A stretch of DNA of 64,000 bases from Eudorina sp. 2006-703-Eu-15 (GCA_003117195.1 BDSI01000166.1:1-64000), one strand, 5' to 3'. Shown: positions 1 to 13,141, counted from the first letter of the stretch. Numbers and translations are program-made. Notes: generated by a model not told the origin, from the letters alone.

Positions 1-390
1 ACCCCACCCCACCCCACCCCCCACCCACCCCACCCACCCCACCCCACCCCACCCACCCCACCCACCCCACCCACCCCACCCCACCCCACCCCACCCCACC
101 CCCCACCCCACCACCCACCCCACCCCCCCACCCACCCCACCCACCCACCCACCCCACCCCACCCACCCCACCCCACCCCACCCCCCACCCCACCCCACCC
201 ACCCCACCCCACCCCACCCCACCCACCCCACCCCACCCCCACCCACCCCACCCACCCCACCCCACCCCCCACCCCACCCCCCCCCACCCCACCCCACCCC
301 ACCCCACCCCACCCCACCCACCCACCCCACCCCACCCCCCACCCCACCCCACCCCACCCCACCCCACCCCACCCCACCCCACCCCACCCA
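1..390. repeat. C-rich satellite, (ACCCC)n with ACCC variants
   Basis: The first 390 bases are almost entirely tandem ACCCC and ACCC units on the + strand. The array starts at the window edge, so its true length is unknown. It ends abruptly against sequence matching exon 10 of the metalloproteinase gene at 4802-10917, so it truncates that copy. The G-rich complement could form quadruplexes, which is inference. Confidence 0.95.
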
Positions 391-699
391 ACGTCGACAA
401 CAACAACGTCGACAACAACTTCTACGCGGTGGGCGACCCACGCGTCTCCATCATCGACGCCGTGGGCCAGTACAGCTCCAGGGACCTTACCGAGTACAGA
501 TCTTCATCAAGACAGACGGTGAGCGATCCACCCCGGCGGATGATGATGCTATGTCCCGTCGCCGCCGCCGCCAACGAAGGTGTCCTCCCCGCCTCCGCGG
601 CCTAAGCAGGCGGCGTCGCCCCCGTCACCCAAGAAGGCGCCGGCGCCGCCACCGCCGGCCGTCGACGGCGACAACACGGCGCCGCCACTCGACTATTAG
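391..699 (+). pseudogene. Decayed 3' end of a QExxH metalloproteinase (VMP-like) paralogue
   Basis: Bases 391-518 closely match exon 10 of the intact metalloproteinase gene (10026-10164), including the stretch coding for NNFYAVGDPRVSIIDAVGQY and the donor GACG/GTGAGC. The first third of the exon and its acceptor are replaced by the upstream satellite. One A is missing near 500 (TACAGATC against TACAAGATC in the intact gene), which shifts the frame. About 35 bases after the donor a Pro/Ser/Lys/Ala-rich frame (about 553-699) resembles the Pro-rich last exon and ends with TAG at 697-699, but I see no acceptor between them. The simplest reading is a broken partial duplicate. A degraded neighbour gene extending left of the window is also possible. 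Confidence 0.7.
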
Positions 700-3600
700 T
701 AAGCAACGACCAATGCAGCACGGAGCCGCACGCCAACTCCGGGCTTTACTTGCTCAATAGGGAATTGGAAGGTCATGAATGGAGGATGCTCAGATCGGTT
801 TGACTGGGCTGGGCTGAATGTTGAGCGACCTGCTCGCTTCGCACGCGTCATGTACGTGTGGGAGTGGATGTGGACGCTCGGATTCTACATGGTACAAATA
901 CGACCGCCAACCCAGCAAGAAAGGCTTGCTTGTTCTGTACGCACTCGGCGGCCAACGGTTGACTCCCATCCGTGTTAGGCGCCAGGTGTTTTTGATGCTG
1001 TACATACTGCCGTTTTTGATGCCGTACATTTGGTAGTGTTGCCCCGCTGCGCGCCTCTGCTTGCTTCGGTGTCTGGCTGGGTGGGGTCATGGCCCGGTGT
1101 GTTTTTGGGTGCGGCGTTGAGGTGTGGAGGTATCCTGCCGCCTTGGCGGTGGGGCCTGCTGGGGCTTGCCCTGGTATACACCAGTGATCCCTTTGGGGTC
1201 CGCTGTAACGTTCATTCATTCATACTTCCGTACATGTGCTTCCGTACATGTGCTTCCGTCCGTACAAGTGAGTGCGTGCGTAGAACAGCGCAGATCGATC
1301 GTGCAAGCGCATCAGCCATGCGCTGGCTTATGGGAAGGTTCCGCGCACGCAATCATTACATTTTTGCAGCGTCGTCGTAGGGCCCAGTGGGGCAGGCACC
1401 GCGCGAGCGCCGAGCGGGTGGGGATGGGCATCCCAAACTGCGCTTGGCCTTCCGTAGTGTGCACGTGTTTCGGCGCTGCAGCTTCTCCCGCCCGTGAGAT
1501 TATTATTCCGTAAAGTGAAGAGTTGCTCGTGGTACCTCGTATTGGCGTCGTATTGCCGTACGATAGGCTCCATCGTACGGCATTATCGTGAGCACCGGTT
1601 GTGATCCCCCTGGCCCGCTGCGAAGCGGTCTGGAACAGTAGAAATGGTCTGGATGGACGGAGCGGGCATCGAGCAGAAGAGTTCTCGTGTGCTTCTTTCG
1701 TGTGTATAAAGGCGGTTGAGGGGAACTGTGGCTGACGCCGTCTGGCGACATGGGCTTACGTTGGCCGTGAGAAGAGGTGGTAAAGGGAGGTGGTAAAAGA
1801 GAGTTGTAGAGAGAGTTGGTACAGAGAGTAAAACCTAGCTATGGCCCGGCCGACCGATTACGGCTTCATACACAATCGCTGAGCAAGGCCTAGCAATGGG
1901 TGCAATTGATGCGCGCCCCATAGTGCAAAACTGCACAGCTCTTACCTACAGTCACATCGATCCTCGGGTCCGATATTGGTTGTTGTCCTCCGGCGTAGTA
2001 ACCCTACCGGGGAATCGCCCTGTGGTCACGCAACGCAAAGGTGGCCGCCGCTTTGTACGGAGGGCGTACGACGGTCCACTTGTGTGCCAGGGTCCTGACG
2101 GAAAGCAAGACGGAGCTTCATTTGTTCGTTCATTCCCCGGGGCGCTTCGTCGCGGCCGGGAGTTTTACGTCTGCAGTCGACGCCGTTGATCTTCCGCCGT
2201 GTGGTTGTGGTTGGGGCCGGCACCGTCGCTGCATGAGCTGCAAAGGCCGCGTTTATTTGTGGCTGGCGCGCAGGCCGCAGCTCTCTAGATGTGTAGCATC
2301 CATTCCGGCCGCATTAACTAGCTAGGGCGCGCAGCAGCGTCGTTGGGCTGATGCGCACCGCGCTGTGCGCTGTCGCCTGTCAACAGCTGATGAGCCTCAT
2401 TGATTTTTATCGCACTCATCAGGATGTGGCGGAGTGCGGCGGATGGATTGATTGTTCCCCTCCATAGTTCCCCTACCTTGTTCCCCGAGGCCCTAGACTC
2501 GCCAGCCGCGCACCCCGTCGGACGAAACGAAGCTTCTGCTTGCTTTCGGCGCATCCAGGATTTCTAGCATGTGGGCTGGTTGGTCTTTGACGGTCATCCA
2601 GTGGCGCTGTGCGATCTGAAGTCATTACCGTAGTCCAGGAAGGGGCCAGGCCACGGAACCTAGGGCCGGTCCGGAGCACCACTATGATTCTTAACAATGT
2701 CGCAGTGGACCCCGCGGGGCATCGGTGACAGCCGCAGCCTCCTTACCGTGCGCTATGTAGCACGGAATGAACGACAGGCGGTAGGTCAGGCGTTGGGCGG
2801 GTCTTGCCCAGCGTCGTATGAAGCAACACTACGGCACCTTGATCCCTTTTCGGGGTCCGCTGCAACGTTCATTTATTCATTCACTACCAAAGGGACAGGC
2901 ACAGCATCGGGCGGACAAAGCCCGGGGCAGGTCCCCCACACGGTCACCCTCTACTTGGGGCGTACCGTCGGTACGTCACACGCACGTAACCATTGCCGTT
3001 ACAAATGGCGGGCGAGGCCGCCTATCCGTACCCGGATGGGCGCAAGGGTTTAGTCCATTCTGTAACGCCTCATCTCTTGCTTGAGTTCCGTACATATCCA
3101 GGACCCCATCAAAACCCGGGAAGCGGAGTCCGTCACCGGGTAGGTATGCAACAATGCAAGGCATCCCTGGAGATCCCCGGAGCGCTGGAGGCCTCCACCA
3201 CTGCGTGCGGGGTCCGTTAGTCCCCGTTGGGAGGCAGGTACGTACAGGATCACGTGAGTGCGACAGGCGATTCCAAGAGGACTACTGTTCGGCACCGACC
3301 GCCGGAAGGGCTGATGCCGGGGCAAAAACGCTGGCGTCGCTTGCTCTGCGTGAGCAGGGCCATGCGTTTTGTCAGCCAGCTCACCACCACGGATTCGATA
3401 CATCCATTTTCTGGTTCAAGCGTTCAACCAGGTTCAAGCATACGTACCTTCGGAATGCACGTGCACGTGCGTGTATAATTGCGTTGGGCCCTTACGTATC
3501 GCAGCATCATGTGCCGTTCCCATTCTACGAATGGTAACCGTTGAATACCAACCACGCTGTGTAGTTCCAAACCAGAAAGATCCGGCAGACGCCGTGAGGG

Positions 3601-4801
3601 TCTGGAAACTAAGGGGAACTGGGGGAACTACGGGCTGAGCGTTGGGTGATTTGCAACCGGTTCATTGGGCTATGTGTTGGATGACAATGGGCAAAGAGTG
3701 GACATGTATATTGTTTTCGGTACCTACGAAAACAACGGGCGCATCGACAGCACAGGCAGATTCGCGGCGAATTCCACCCGTCATGTCAAGACTCGCGCGC
3801 AAGACTGTAATGTATCACTCGTATGAGGTAGATCCCACTCCTTTTGTGACTTGTAAGATTTAAATACGTACTAAGTATTGTTTGTTTGGGGGACTTCGGC
3901 CGCGGCCGCGGCCGCGCGCCAGCCAAATGGCGGGCGTAAATGCATATAAATCTCTCACAAATGTTATGGATTTTATGTAATTTAATGTTTCCAGCTCATC
4001 ACAAAAATATCTTTTTAGGGTCTAATATTGTGCTTGTCTACACTTGCGTGGCAGGTGACCGACGTACGGTAGTGCCAGTGCCGCAAATGAACTACTTACT
4101 AAGCTAAGTGAAGTTATTAGAATGTTACCTTCTTTGGCAGCATGGCTCGTCCAAGGTTCCAGGCGGCTCGCGCTCGAATTTGCCGTACCACAAAAAGGGC
4201 CGTCGCGCACCTGCCACCCGTCTTCGTTATGTCATGCTGCCTTGGACCTCTTGATTCTTTGCATTACAAATATCATCTGGTAAATACCTTTGCTTTTGGT
4301 AGAAATGATATTATAAACGTGCGGTTCATTTCGTCTGCGAAACATTGCGCCGTCGGGAGGTAGGCACAAATCTAACGCCCAGTATTTTTGAAGACAGCTG
4401 AATACGTGGTCAATCGAGGGCGGCTGTACCTTGATTGGCTTATCTTCGAGTCTTACTGAGACCTACCGTGGCGTGCAAGATTCCGTTTCGCCAGACATTT
4501 CTCACCTTGGAGTTGTGGATACGCGCAGCCTTTTTTGTTAAAGTAACTATCAAGTAAGCTCAATCTCACTGTGTACCGTGTGACGCAGTAATTGAATACG
4601 GTACGCTAACGACGCAAAATTTGTCAAGTGCTTTTATCCAAGATCTTCGGAGGCGGGGGAACATGTTCACACTTCGCACTTCCCATATTGCGCAACTCAA
4701 TAGTTATCTGTACTCGTGCTCGACCTTCCGACAAGGCCGCCATCATTGCGCCAGGTGTTCGCCCACTGCGCCTGACTGCAGAAGTCGTGCGTGCTGCCTT
4801 C
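700..4801. other. Intergenic stretch, no gene recognised
   Basis: I see no convincing coding signal. The stretch holds two copies of the dispersed retroelement-like tail GGGGTCCGCTGTAAC or a close variant (1195-1209 and 2852-2866), each followed by a TTCATT-rich run. It also holds a short GGCCGC palindromic run at about 3896-3917 and a more AT-rich zone at about 3880-4400. Open frames here are short and lack recognisable features. Confidence 0.5.
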
Positions 4802-7800
4802 ATGGGGCAAAAGGGCATCGCTTCCAGCGCGCTCCGTCGCGCGATGGCTGCGCTTGTTATCGCCACGGCCTTGTCGCTGGTGGCGGCGGAGCCGGGTAGG
4901 TAGCTAGTCAGGCATCCTACCTCCTGACCTGGGCATGGCAAGGTGCCCTGTTGAGTCCCCCTGCATACAGAACCTATGCTCCGGGCAATCGTCCATCTTT
5001 TGTTCAGTCGGCTTATTATTCGTGTGGGGAACGAGGGAGTAACAACATTTAGACAGGGCTGCGTACCGTATATGCGCTGCCAAGATGCCTTCTGGAAGCA
5101 AGGACCCTGCCGGCCGAAGAGTGCTTCGGAGCACAGCAGCGTCGTCTGTGGGCCGGACCAATCGCTGCCGCGGAGGGGCGAGGACGGGCCATACGCACAC
5201 CAGCTTCACCAGCTTCACGATTTGAACCCCGCTCGCACGCGCTTTGCCACCCCATTGCCGTGCGCCCACCTCGTACGTCTTTGCAGGCGTGGGCTTGAGG
5301 GCCCGGCTCCTGCGCACAGTGCCCGCTCCCATTGAAATCCGGGTACGACACCGTACGGCACATACAGTACGACAATACAAGGCCTTACGTTCTCTGGTGC
5401 CCCGTATGTGGTCGGTGCTCCCCCGCTGGGGCATCCACCTCCCGGGGGGGCAGCATGCCAACCGCCCTCGCGCGAGCTGCTCGATGTCATCACATCCCTA
5501 TATATCCCCTCGCGCCTCCTCCCCCTCGATTGTGGAACCACCCTTTCGAGCCAAAGGGTGTCGGTCGCACCGAGCGGCATGTCCATCTCCCGAACCGCTG
5601 CCGTGCGGCGATTCTAGGACGGGTGTCCAGGTGCTCAACCCTCCACGTGCCCACGCGCCCACTGGTGTGTGCGGCGGCCACGCAATCCAACACAATTGTT
5701 TTATGTACGTACGTACGTGCGTGCGCGCGTGCGTGCGTTTTTCATGGATGCTGCTCCCCCGTTGGTTGTTTCTTGGCCGCAGGGCCAGCTGTTCTTCAAG
5801 GACGCACACACATACAAGATCTGGACGCTGTCCGCGACCACCGGCGACATCTACAACCTGCCCTGGCAGCCGAACGACACCGCCTCGGGCATGCCGCTGC
5901 CGGCGGGGAGCATGATCCGCTTGGTGGGTCGTAGGTGGCTGTGAGCGCGTATCGATCGGGGCGTGTGGGGTGTGCGCCTCCGCATGCACGCGTGTCTTGA
6001 GATGGACGTCAGGTCGTCAGCTGCTTGCTTGGCCGACGGACCCTGTGCGTGCACATGCATGCGATATCGATCAAGCTCCGTCCATTCCGGATAACAGGTT
6101 GGGGAATCTCTTTCGTTCCTGCCTCACTGCAAATAAGGTCGCAAACGACACAACCCCCTCTCCAGACTCGTGTCCGTGTCTGTATCCGTATCCGTGTCTG
6201 TATCCGTATCCGTGTCTGTATCCGTATCCGTGTCGCAACGCGATGCCCGTCTGCGTGCCGCATCCCAACGAATGCAAACCGCGCCGACCCTCGTCCTCCT
6301 CCTCCTGTACCTCCTTCATCTTCAGACGTGTACACCAGCCGCCGCCGACCAGCCGACCAACTGCACCAGCATCACCAACGGTGTCGTCACTGCATCGGCG
6401 GCCCCGGTCAGGACCACCGGCATCACCCTGAAGCTTCTGGTCATGGTGATGAGCCTGACTGGCGGCTGCACCCGCTCGGGGGTCTCGGTGGGTGCGGTTG
6501 GGTGGCTGGATGGTTGGGCGGTAGGCGGCTGGCTGGGTGGCTGGGTGCGTTGATGATGCGCACTGCGCCTGGAGTATGTACGGCACGGCCAGCGGAGGAG
6601 GCCGGAGGCGCATGTATGCTACGAATCATTATTAACACTACGGTTCTACAGCAGCGCAACAACTTTGTTATCCATTATGAAGAAGGCAGCCAACAGTAAT
6701 GCACCTCACTGTACCATGCCGTGCTAAAGATGAACCGATTAATAACCAAGTTGCATGTCGGTTTATTTCCTGTCTTCCGCCAACTAACCTGCGCGCGCTG
6801 CGCACATGCAGGTCTCCGCCGTCAACAGCGCCTACAACTCCGCGAACGGTTATGCCACGTTTCTGCGTAATTGTAGCTACGGCACAGTGGTGTACGAATC
6901 CGTCACGGTACGATCAGCGGTCATCGGCCGGGGCACTTGCTGCGCAACTAACCCACCGCCGCCTTTACACTTCCGCTGTAACACCGGGTTACAGTAAGTC
7001 CCTACAAATGACCCTGCACAGCATCTCGAGAAGCCTTTGGCCGCGCCGTGTTACATCCGCAAAGCCAAAGCGCAAACGGGAGCACAACCCTATCAGGTCA
7101 TAGCCATGTCATAAAGAAGTGGGATATGACGAGGGTCTCAGCTCACTGAATATGTATTGTATTATAGGCAATGAGCTCGCCGCACGCTCTCCTGCACTAC
7201 TAGAAATACCGTAAGGGGTTTGAGCTGTTGCGCGCATTTCGTCGACGCGTCCTTTATTTGGTGTTACATAATCCACGTGCTCTGCTGTGATGTTCCCTTG
7301 CTCCCCGGTCCCCTGCCGCGCAGGTGATCAGCACCCCGGTGCAGTGCAGTAACGCCATTCAGATGTGTAACGCGGACGCGATGTCCGCTGCGGCGCGGGC
7401 GTCTGCTGCCAGCCAGTTCGGCCAGAGTAAGTCGGGTCGGGTCGGGTCGGGTCGGGTCGGGTGGGGTGGGGTCGGGTCGAATCGTGTACGGCAGGGGACC
7501 CGGAAAGGGGCGCCGTACCCGATCTATACACAGCGCAACGCACGCACGCACGCACAGCGAACCGGGTGTGAGCACCAGCAACTCCAGCATCCGTTCGACG
7601 CTACGGTATATGTACACACAAACACAAGAGCCAAACGCAATGGGCTCGCAAGATGTAGCATGTGGCCAGCACCGTAAGCCACCGCAAGCCAGACACACAA
7701 CGGGATTCGGGTGGCGACTTGTGCGAGACAAGAGAGACGACGGTGCGAGCCCCGGCGCTGTCACCCCCACGGGGTCATCCGGGGGATGTGTCCATCCACT

Positions 7801-9950
7801 CCGTGTCACATGGCTGCCTAAAACCTACTAAACCCCACGAAACCCCACTAAACCCTATTAAACCCTAAAACCCTAAAACTCCTACCTCCCTCGCACCAGC
7901 AAGTGCCGGGTGTGCCCGTGTTCGTTCCGGGCTGGGTGTCCGGTTTCTGTCAATTACTCCCATTACCACTGTATATTCTCCCACCACGACGGCGACCCCA
8001 CCCGCGGCGCATTCTGCAGTCTCAGCGAAATGTCACGACCGCGGTGCGTACCCGCCACAACAGACAACACCCATTTATCGTTATACGATGATGGTGGCCC
8101 ACAGGCTACTTGGCCGCCTTTAATCGCTTCACGTACGTGCTGCCCAACGGAATCTCAACCTGCGGATGGGCGGGTCTGGCGGAGCTGCCCGGCACACAGA
8201 CCTGGTACAACACCGACAGCTTTGTGAGTGCAGCGTGAGCTCGGCGGGCGTCTTGGCGGGCGGGAGGAGGAAGGGCATATTGCTTCTCTGGTACGACATG
8301 CTAAAACCGCCGTACTGACGCCGTACTTGCAGGGCATTTGGCGCAAGGGCACCGTGATGCAGGAGAGCGTGCACAACCTGAACATCTACCACGGCTGGAA
8401 GGACGGCCGCGAGTACTACGACTACTCGACGTCCATGGGGTACGGCGAGAGCTGCCCCAGCGCGCCCGAGCTGTGGCGCCTGGGCTGGGCCACCGTCGCC
8501 GACCAGCTCAACTCCAGCTCCTTCCCCGCCAAGACCTTCCGGACCTACACCCTGCCCGCCACCTGCCTGGGCCCCGACAAGAACATGATCAAGATCCAGC
8601 CCGACTGGCTGGGCTCCTCGTACAACAAGTGAGTCGTACTGTACGGCAACGTGTGAATGGGTCATGCGGTTTTAGCTTTTGGGGAAGTTACTTCGCTCGG
8701 CAGGTAATATATACCTAAAATGCGTGAGCGGTCATCGCCGCGGTGCTGCCGTGCGTGTTTATTAGGGCGTGTCTATCTCTATTTGAGCGCGCGTCTTGTG
8801 GCTCGGGGGTATATCTGACTGATTGGTGACGATGTGGGTGGTTAGAAAGCAAGAAACCCGCCCGCCCGAACCCGACGCAGTGGGTGGTGTCAGCAGTGGG
8901 TGGTGTCAGCATTCGTTGGTCGATGGTCGGCTTGCCTCTCTCTCACGCATAGGCCGCCGTGCCTCTTCGCGGCGACCCGCTCCAGGAAGGGACAGGAGCG
9001 AGCTAGCGCGCCTCCTGCTTCGATCGGCGGTTGGCGCCCCGCCAGGCCCGCGCCTCGGCGGCCGCATCGACCTTCGGGCGTCCGTCCTCGACCCAACCCA
9101 ACCCAACCCCAATAACCAACCCCATAGCCAAAGCGGCACTCTCACAAATGAGAGACGGCACGCAGCAGCTGCATCTCCATCGCCATCCCCATCCCGGACC
9201 GCGTACTCAGCTGCGAAGCGCCGGAATCGTACAGTTGTACAGCAGTCGTACAGTAGATTTAGTTGTACACCCTCACGACCGAGGGCCGCGTTCAAGCCGT
9301 ATCCCGAGCCTAGCTAGCCGTCATGTGCTGTGACGTAACGTCCGAGTGCCGGTCTCCCGCCCCCTGCCCTCCCGTCAACTCGCTGCGGCCTGCGACCCAG
9401 TGCCCTCCCCGCTACCCGCCCTCCTCCTCCCACCCTCGCTCGCGGCCCCGCCCCTCCCCGCCCTCCCCACCACCACAGGAACGTGTACCTGGCGCTGAGG
9501 GCGAGATGCGGCGGTGACCAGAGCCTGCTGACCGACTTCAATGGCAAGGTGTGTGGGTGTCGTGGAAGTGCGTGAGAGGAGCCCAGACACAGCCCAGGTG
9601 CATGGGTACCCCTACCCGAGCTCCCTAGCCACCTGCTGCTGTATCATGTACACACTACACATCCTGCCCGGGAGGGATAGCGGTATATGGGAGGGGCCGG
9701 TGGACGGGGACCCAGGGTCGTTGTAATAACGGCTGTAGCGGCCTCCGTTGGACACCGTCCTCGCCTGGGGACGTTACATGCCGAAGGCGCATTATTTGCG
9801 CGGGCTGAGCGACCCGGGGGTCGCTTGGCCGCGCTGTGACATGATGAGGCCCTGCCTGCTGTGTACGATCCACAATCAACCCATGTAAATGCGGCCCAGA
9901 AGGGAGGGAGGGAGGGCGGGGTGCACCGCCGGGCCCGTCCGTCCGTCCGT

Positions 9951-9982
<32 letters not shown>

Positions 9983-10917
9983 CCGTCCACATGCGCCCAA
10001 CGCGTTCCGCGCTGCCCACATGCAGATCAACATCCACGAGCTCAACGCCAACATCGACAACAACTTCTACGCGGTGGGCGACCCACGGGTCTCCATCATC
10101 GACGCCGTGGGCCAGTACAGCACCCGGGACCTCACCTCGTACAAGATCTTTATCAAGACAGACGGTGAGCTGCGTGGGGCGGCCCTAGCCTGCCGAGATT
10201 TCCCCCGCCCCCTCCCTCCCTCCCTGTAGGAGGTAAAGCTCGCCCGGTGCAAGGGCTGCTTGTCAAAGTAATCATAATTACGTCGCTGTGGGTGGTTAGC
10301 TGAGGCAGCCGGCCGGAACCGTGAACTTTCATTATATTGATTGATGTACTGCGATGCTGCTGTGTGTTTAGCGAATCGAAGTAACCGGTGTGAATGTCTG
10401 TATGTCTGTATGGGTGTGCGCAGCCTTGATCGACTCTGGAACCAGGATCCAAGTCAAGGTGTGCCGCTACACCGCAAGCAGCAGCGAGTGCAAGGACCCG
10501 AACACCGCCTCGCCGCCGCCGCCGCCGTCGCCGCCGCCGCCGCGGCGGTCGCCGCCACCGTCGCCTCCACCGCCATCGCCGCCCCCGCCGTCGCCGCCGC
10601 CACCCAAGAAGATCTCGCCGCCGCCGCCATCTAAGAAGTCCTCGCCGCCGCCGCCGCCAACGCCGCCGCCGCCAACGCCGCCGCCGCCGAAGGGCGGCAA
10701 GGTCTCGCCGCCGCCGCCGAAGGGAGCCAAGAAGCCGCCACCTCGCCGGCAAAAGTCCCCGCCGCCGCCGCCGCCCCCGCCGCCCCCGCCGTTCGCTCCT
10801 CCGCCTATGGAGGACAACCCGCCGCCGGAGAGCTTCGATCCGCCTCCGTGGCACGATATCATGGTCGCGCCGCCGCCTGCATCCGACGATTACACTAACG
10901 GACCTCCGCCTAGGTGA
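4802..10917 (+). CDS. Secreted gametolysin/VMP-type metalloproteinase (peptidase M11), QExxH site, Pro-rich tail
   Basis: Eleven exons join in phase: 4802-4895, 5287-5342, 5783-5923, 6326-6487, 6812-6907, 7324-7426, 8105-8223, 8333-8628, 9479-9548, 10026-10164 and 10424-10917. They give 589 residues. Residues 1 to about 30 look like a signal peptide (basic start, then AALVIATALSLVAA). Residues 50-150 resemble the N-terminal region of the gametolysin family. Residues 218-380 are the M11 catalytic part, with a metal site QESVHNLNIYH (267-277), GWKDG, STSMGYG and SCPSAPELWRLGWAT. Residues 456-589 are Ser-Pro/Pro-rich, like volvocine hydroxyproline-rich matrix proteins. Known family members degrade or remodel wall and matrix glycoproteins outside the cell, and Volvox VMP proteins combine this catalytic domain with Pro-rich modules. 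The Gly of QExxHxxGxxH is Asn here. Exons 3-11 are strong. Exons 1 and 2 rest on phase and the signal peptide only. ATG 4802 is the first ATG in its frame. Confidence 0.85.
6170..6236. repeat. 18-bp tandem repeat in metalloproteinase intron 3
   Basis: About three and a half copies of a unit TGTCTGTATCCGTATCCG lie in the intron between exons 3 and 4. It is a simple minisatellite with no coding role. Confidence 0.9.
7431..7479. repeat. GGGTC pentamer run in metalloproteinase intron 6
   Basis: A short run of GGGTC units, with GGGTG variants, begins just after the exon 6 donor at 7427. Confidence 0.85.
7818..7881. repeat. Interstitial telomere-like tract (CCCTAAAA/CCCTATTAAA variants)
   Basis: This 64-base stretch in intron 6 contains AAACCCTATTAAACCCTAAA-type units that grade from AAACCCCACTA variants into CCCTAAAA. 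The exact unit resembles green algal and plant telomere repeats (TTTAGGG, TTTTAGGG). Only two to three units are clean, so it is degenerate. Confidence 0.6.
9935..9990. repeat. CCGT then CAGT tetranucleotide run
   Basis: Tandem CCGT units switch to CAGT units and back within the intron before metalloproteinase exon 10. It is a simple microsatellite. Confidence 0.9.
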
Positions 10918-12940
10918 CCTCGCTCGTCCCGGGCACACACGTACGGCAGGGAGTGACACCCCAAGTACGACATTTTGTACGAAATGGCATCTCCGCTCAC
11001 AGGCGGGGACGGTGGACTGCCACCGGCGGACGTACCGGGTCATCTTGACGCTACGTTAACGTTCATTCGCTGTTCGCCGGGTCCCCAGGTCGCCAGGTCC
11101 CCGAGTTCCCAGGTCCAGGGGGGAGGACGTAGGAACAGGCAGGGGCCAGTCCGTCGAGTCGCGGGGTGGATCCGTCGATTCGTCGATCCGTTCCGTCGAT
11201 CAAGGCCAATGGCAAGCAACACACGCATTATTCGTGGATGGGCGGGGCGGCGCGAGCGAGGTTCGAGGCACTTACTGCTGCACCTATCGGACTACCTGCG
11301 TCGGGCTAGTGCTCTATCTTGGCATGAGGACCTCGCCGCGGTGCGTGGAAAGCAGCAGGTCATGAGCTTATGACGTCTGCTGTTCGGACGGACACGGGCG
11401 GCAGGAGTGCGGGGGACGGGGGAGAGAGAGCCGCGTCGTCGGCCTTGCTCGCTCGAGGCCAACGAACGGAAGCAGTCAGCACTCAGCAGGTAGGGTGTCA
11501 AAGGGCGGGTAGGTTCGGGAAGTCACAGCAGCAACATCGATATGCATGCTGATATGCACGACGGTCGCTCGTTGCCGCGATCGCTGCAGCTGCTGCCGTT
11601 CCCACTCCCGCGGCTACGGCTAACTGCTACTGGTGCATGTTACCGACGGTTGTCGACACGCTGCACTCTGTCTATCGGCTCCCCGTGAGGAACGCAACCC
11701 GGCTGGCTCGTGTCTCATGACTTGCCTGAGAGTAGTCGGGCGAGGAGGGCGCGAGCAATTTGGCGAGAGAGCGGTCGAGGAGCGAGCGAGGGAACTGATG
11801 GTTGCCTTCATTACTCGTGCGTGCAGTGCGGTAGTATTGCAAGACGCAAGCCGTTGGCGCGTGCGTGCGTTGGGCACTGCGTAGGCGATCGAGCGGGACG
11901 GGTCATCAACCTATCGATAGGTGTATGTGAACTCCAAGCAACCGATTTCGTCAGCGCGCGGTCTGTCTGCCGCCTCTGCTGGATGCATGGACGACGGATG
12001 GAGGTGGTCGGCGATCGATCGACGCGGGACGGATGCATGCGGTCTCATATCAGGTGCACGTGCACGGGCACGTGCACGGGCATGAATCTCATGGCTGCAT
12101 GCTGCACGCATGCACCCACGCACCATATCGACTGCTGTCGGTAGGTGCACAGGCACGTCGATGCACAGGCACGTCTTATCTATCCCTGCTCATGTCGGTA
12201 TGCATCTGCTGGCGGTCCCGGTGCATCCGTGCATCCATCCATCCATCCATCCATCCATGCATCCATGCACGTACATATACATATCATGCATGCATTTGCC
12301 GACGAGCATGCTATGTTTGCGTGCATACGTCGTCACGCGCCGAACGCGAGGAGTCATGGGGCCGCCGAACCGAACGTGCCGAGTCCAGGCCCACGTGGCC
12401 TCGGTGGTGATACATAATGGCAAGCTGATCATATCATGGCGTTATTGGCGTCCTTTTTTTCCGAGGACGGACAATCAAGCTATTGTCTGTACAGCGCATG
12501 TTCGTCAAAACGATAGGTAGGTAGGTAGATTGAGGGCGGTGGACGGCCGCGCGCGCGACTGTTGGGTGCAGGGTATCAAACCAAACCATTGGTATGGGGG
12601 CTGCTATCTGCCGCTATGCATGGGTGGCTGCCAGCAGCGCCGTTTGGCACGTCACCGCCACAGATGGGGCTCGATGGGGCCGAGGAGTGAAGATAGGAGG
12701 TACGTAGATGGCACGTGCAGAAGCGTAGGCGCGCGACAGCGCACACAGCAAGCGGCGGGCGGGCTTGATGACGCGAGTGGGCGGGGTTTGGGTCTTGAGG
12801 TGGTGTTGAGGTTGGTGTGCGTGCGCGCGCCGGGTTCGTTATGTCGTTGGTCGAGCAAGTACGTGAGGGCGCTGCAAGAATCGCCGCGGGGTAGGCAGGG
12901 ACGTATGGAAGCTTATCATGTACAGCGGCAGTGGTCCCGC

Positions 12941-12962
12941 GGGGTCCGCTGTAACATCATTA
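12941..12962 (+). repeat. Isolated retroelement 3' tail
   Basis: GGGGTCCGCTGTAAC is followed by ATCATTAAT, matching the 3' end of the family described at 13215-13677. It is probably a severely 5'-truncated copy. Confidence 0.5.
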
Positions 12963-13141
12963 ATATATCGAATCGTCGACACTACTACTGTTTCGAGTAT
13001 TGGTTGCGTGCGGCCCGCAACGCTGCTGCGCCGTGAGCTCATCCCATCCGCCGGCGCAGGCCGGTCGATCGGACGGCACACGCACGCCGCGTACGCACGC
13101 GTTCGCAGGCAGGTCTGGATGGAGTGATCCGGGGATGTACA

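Noticed and set aside
7903..8091. Extra metalloproteinase exon at about 7909-8000
   Set aside because: It could be reached through an AAG acceptor, but skipping directly from 7426 to 8105 restores phase and a continuous family-like sequence, so no exon is needed there.
10153..11043. 296-codon minus-strand Arg-rich frame
   Set aside because: It is the complement of the CCG-rich Pro-tail exon of the metalloproteinase.
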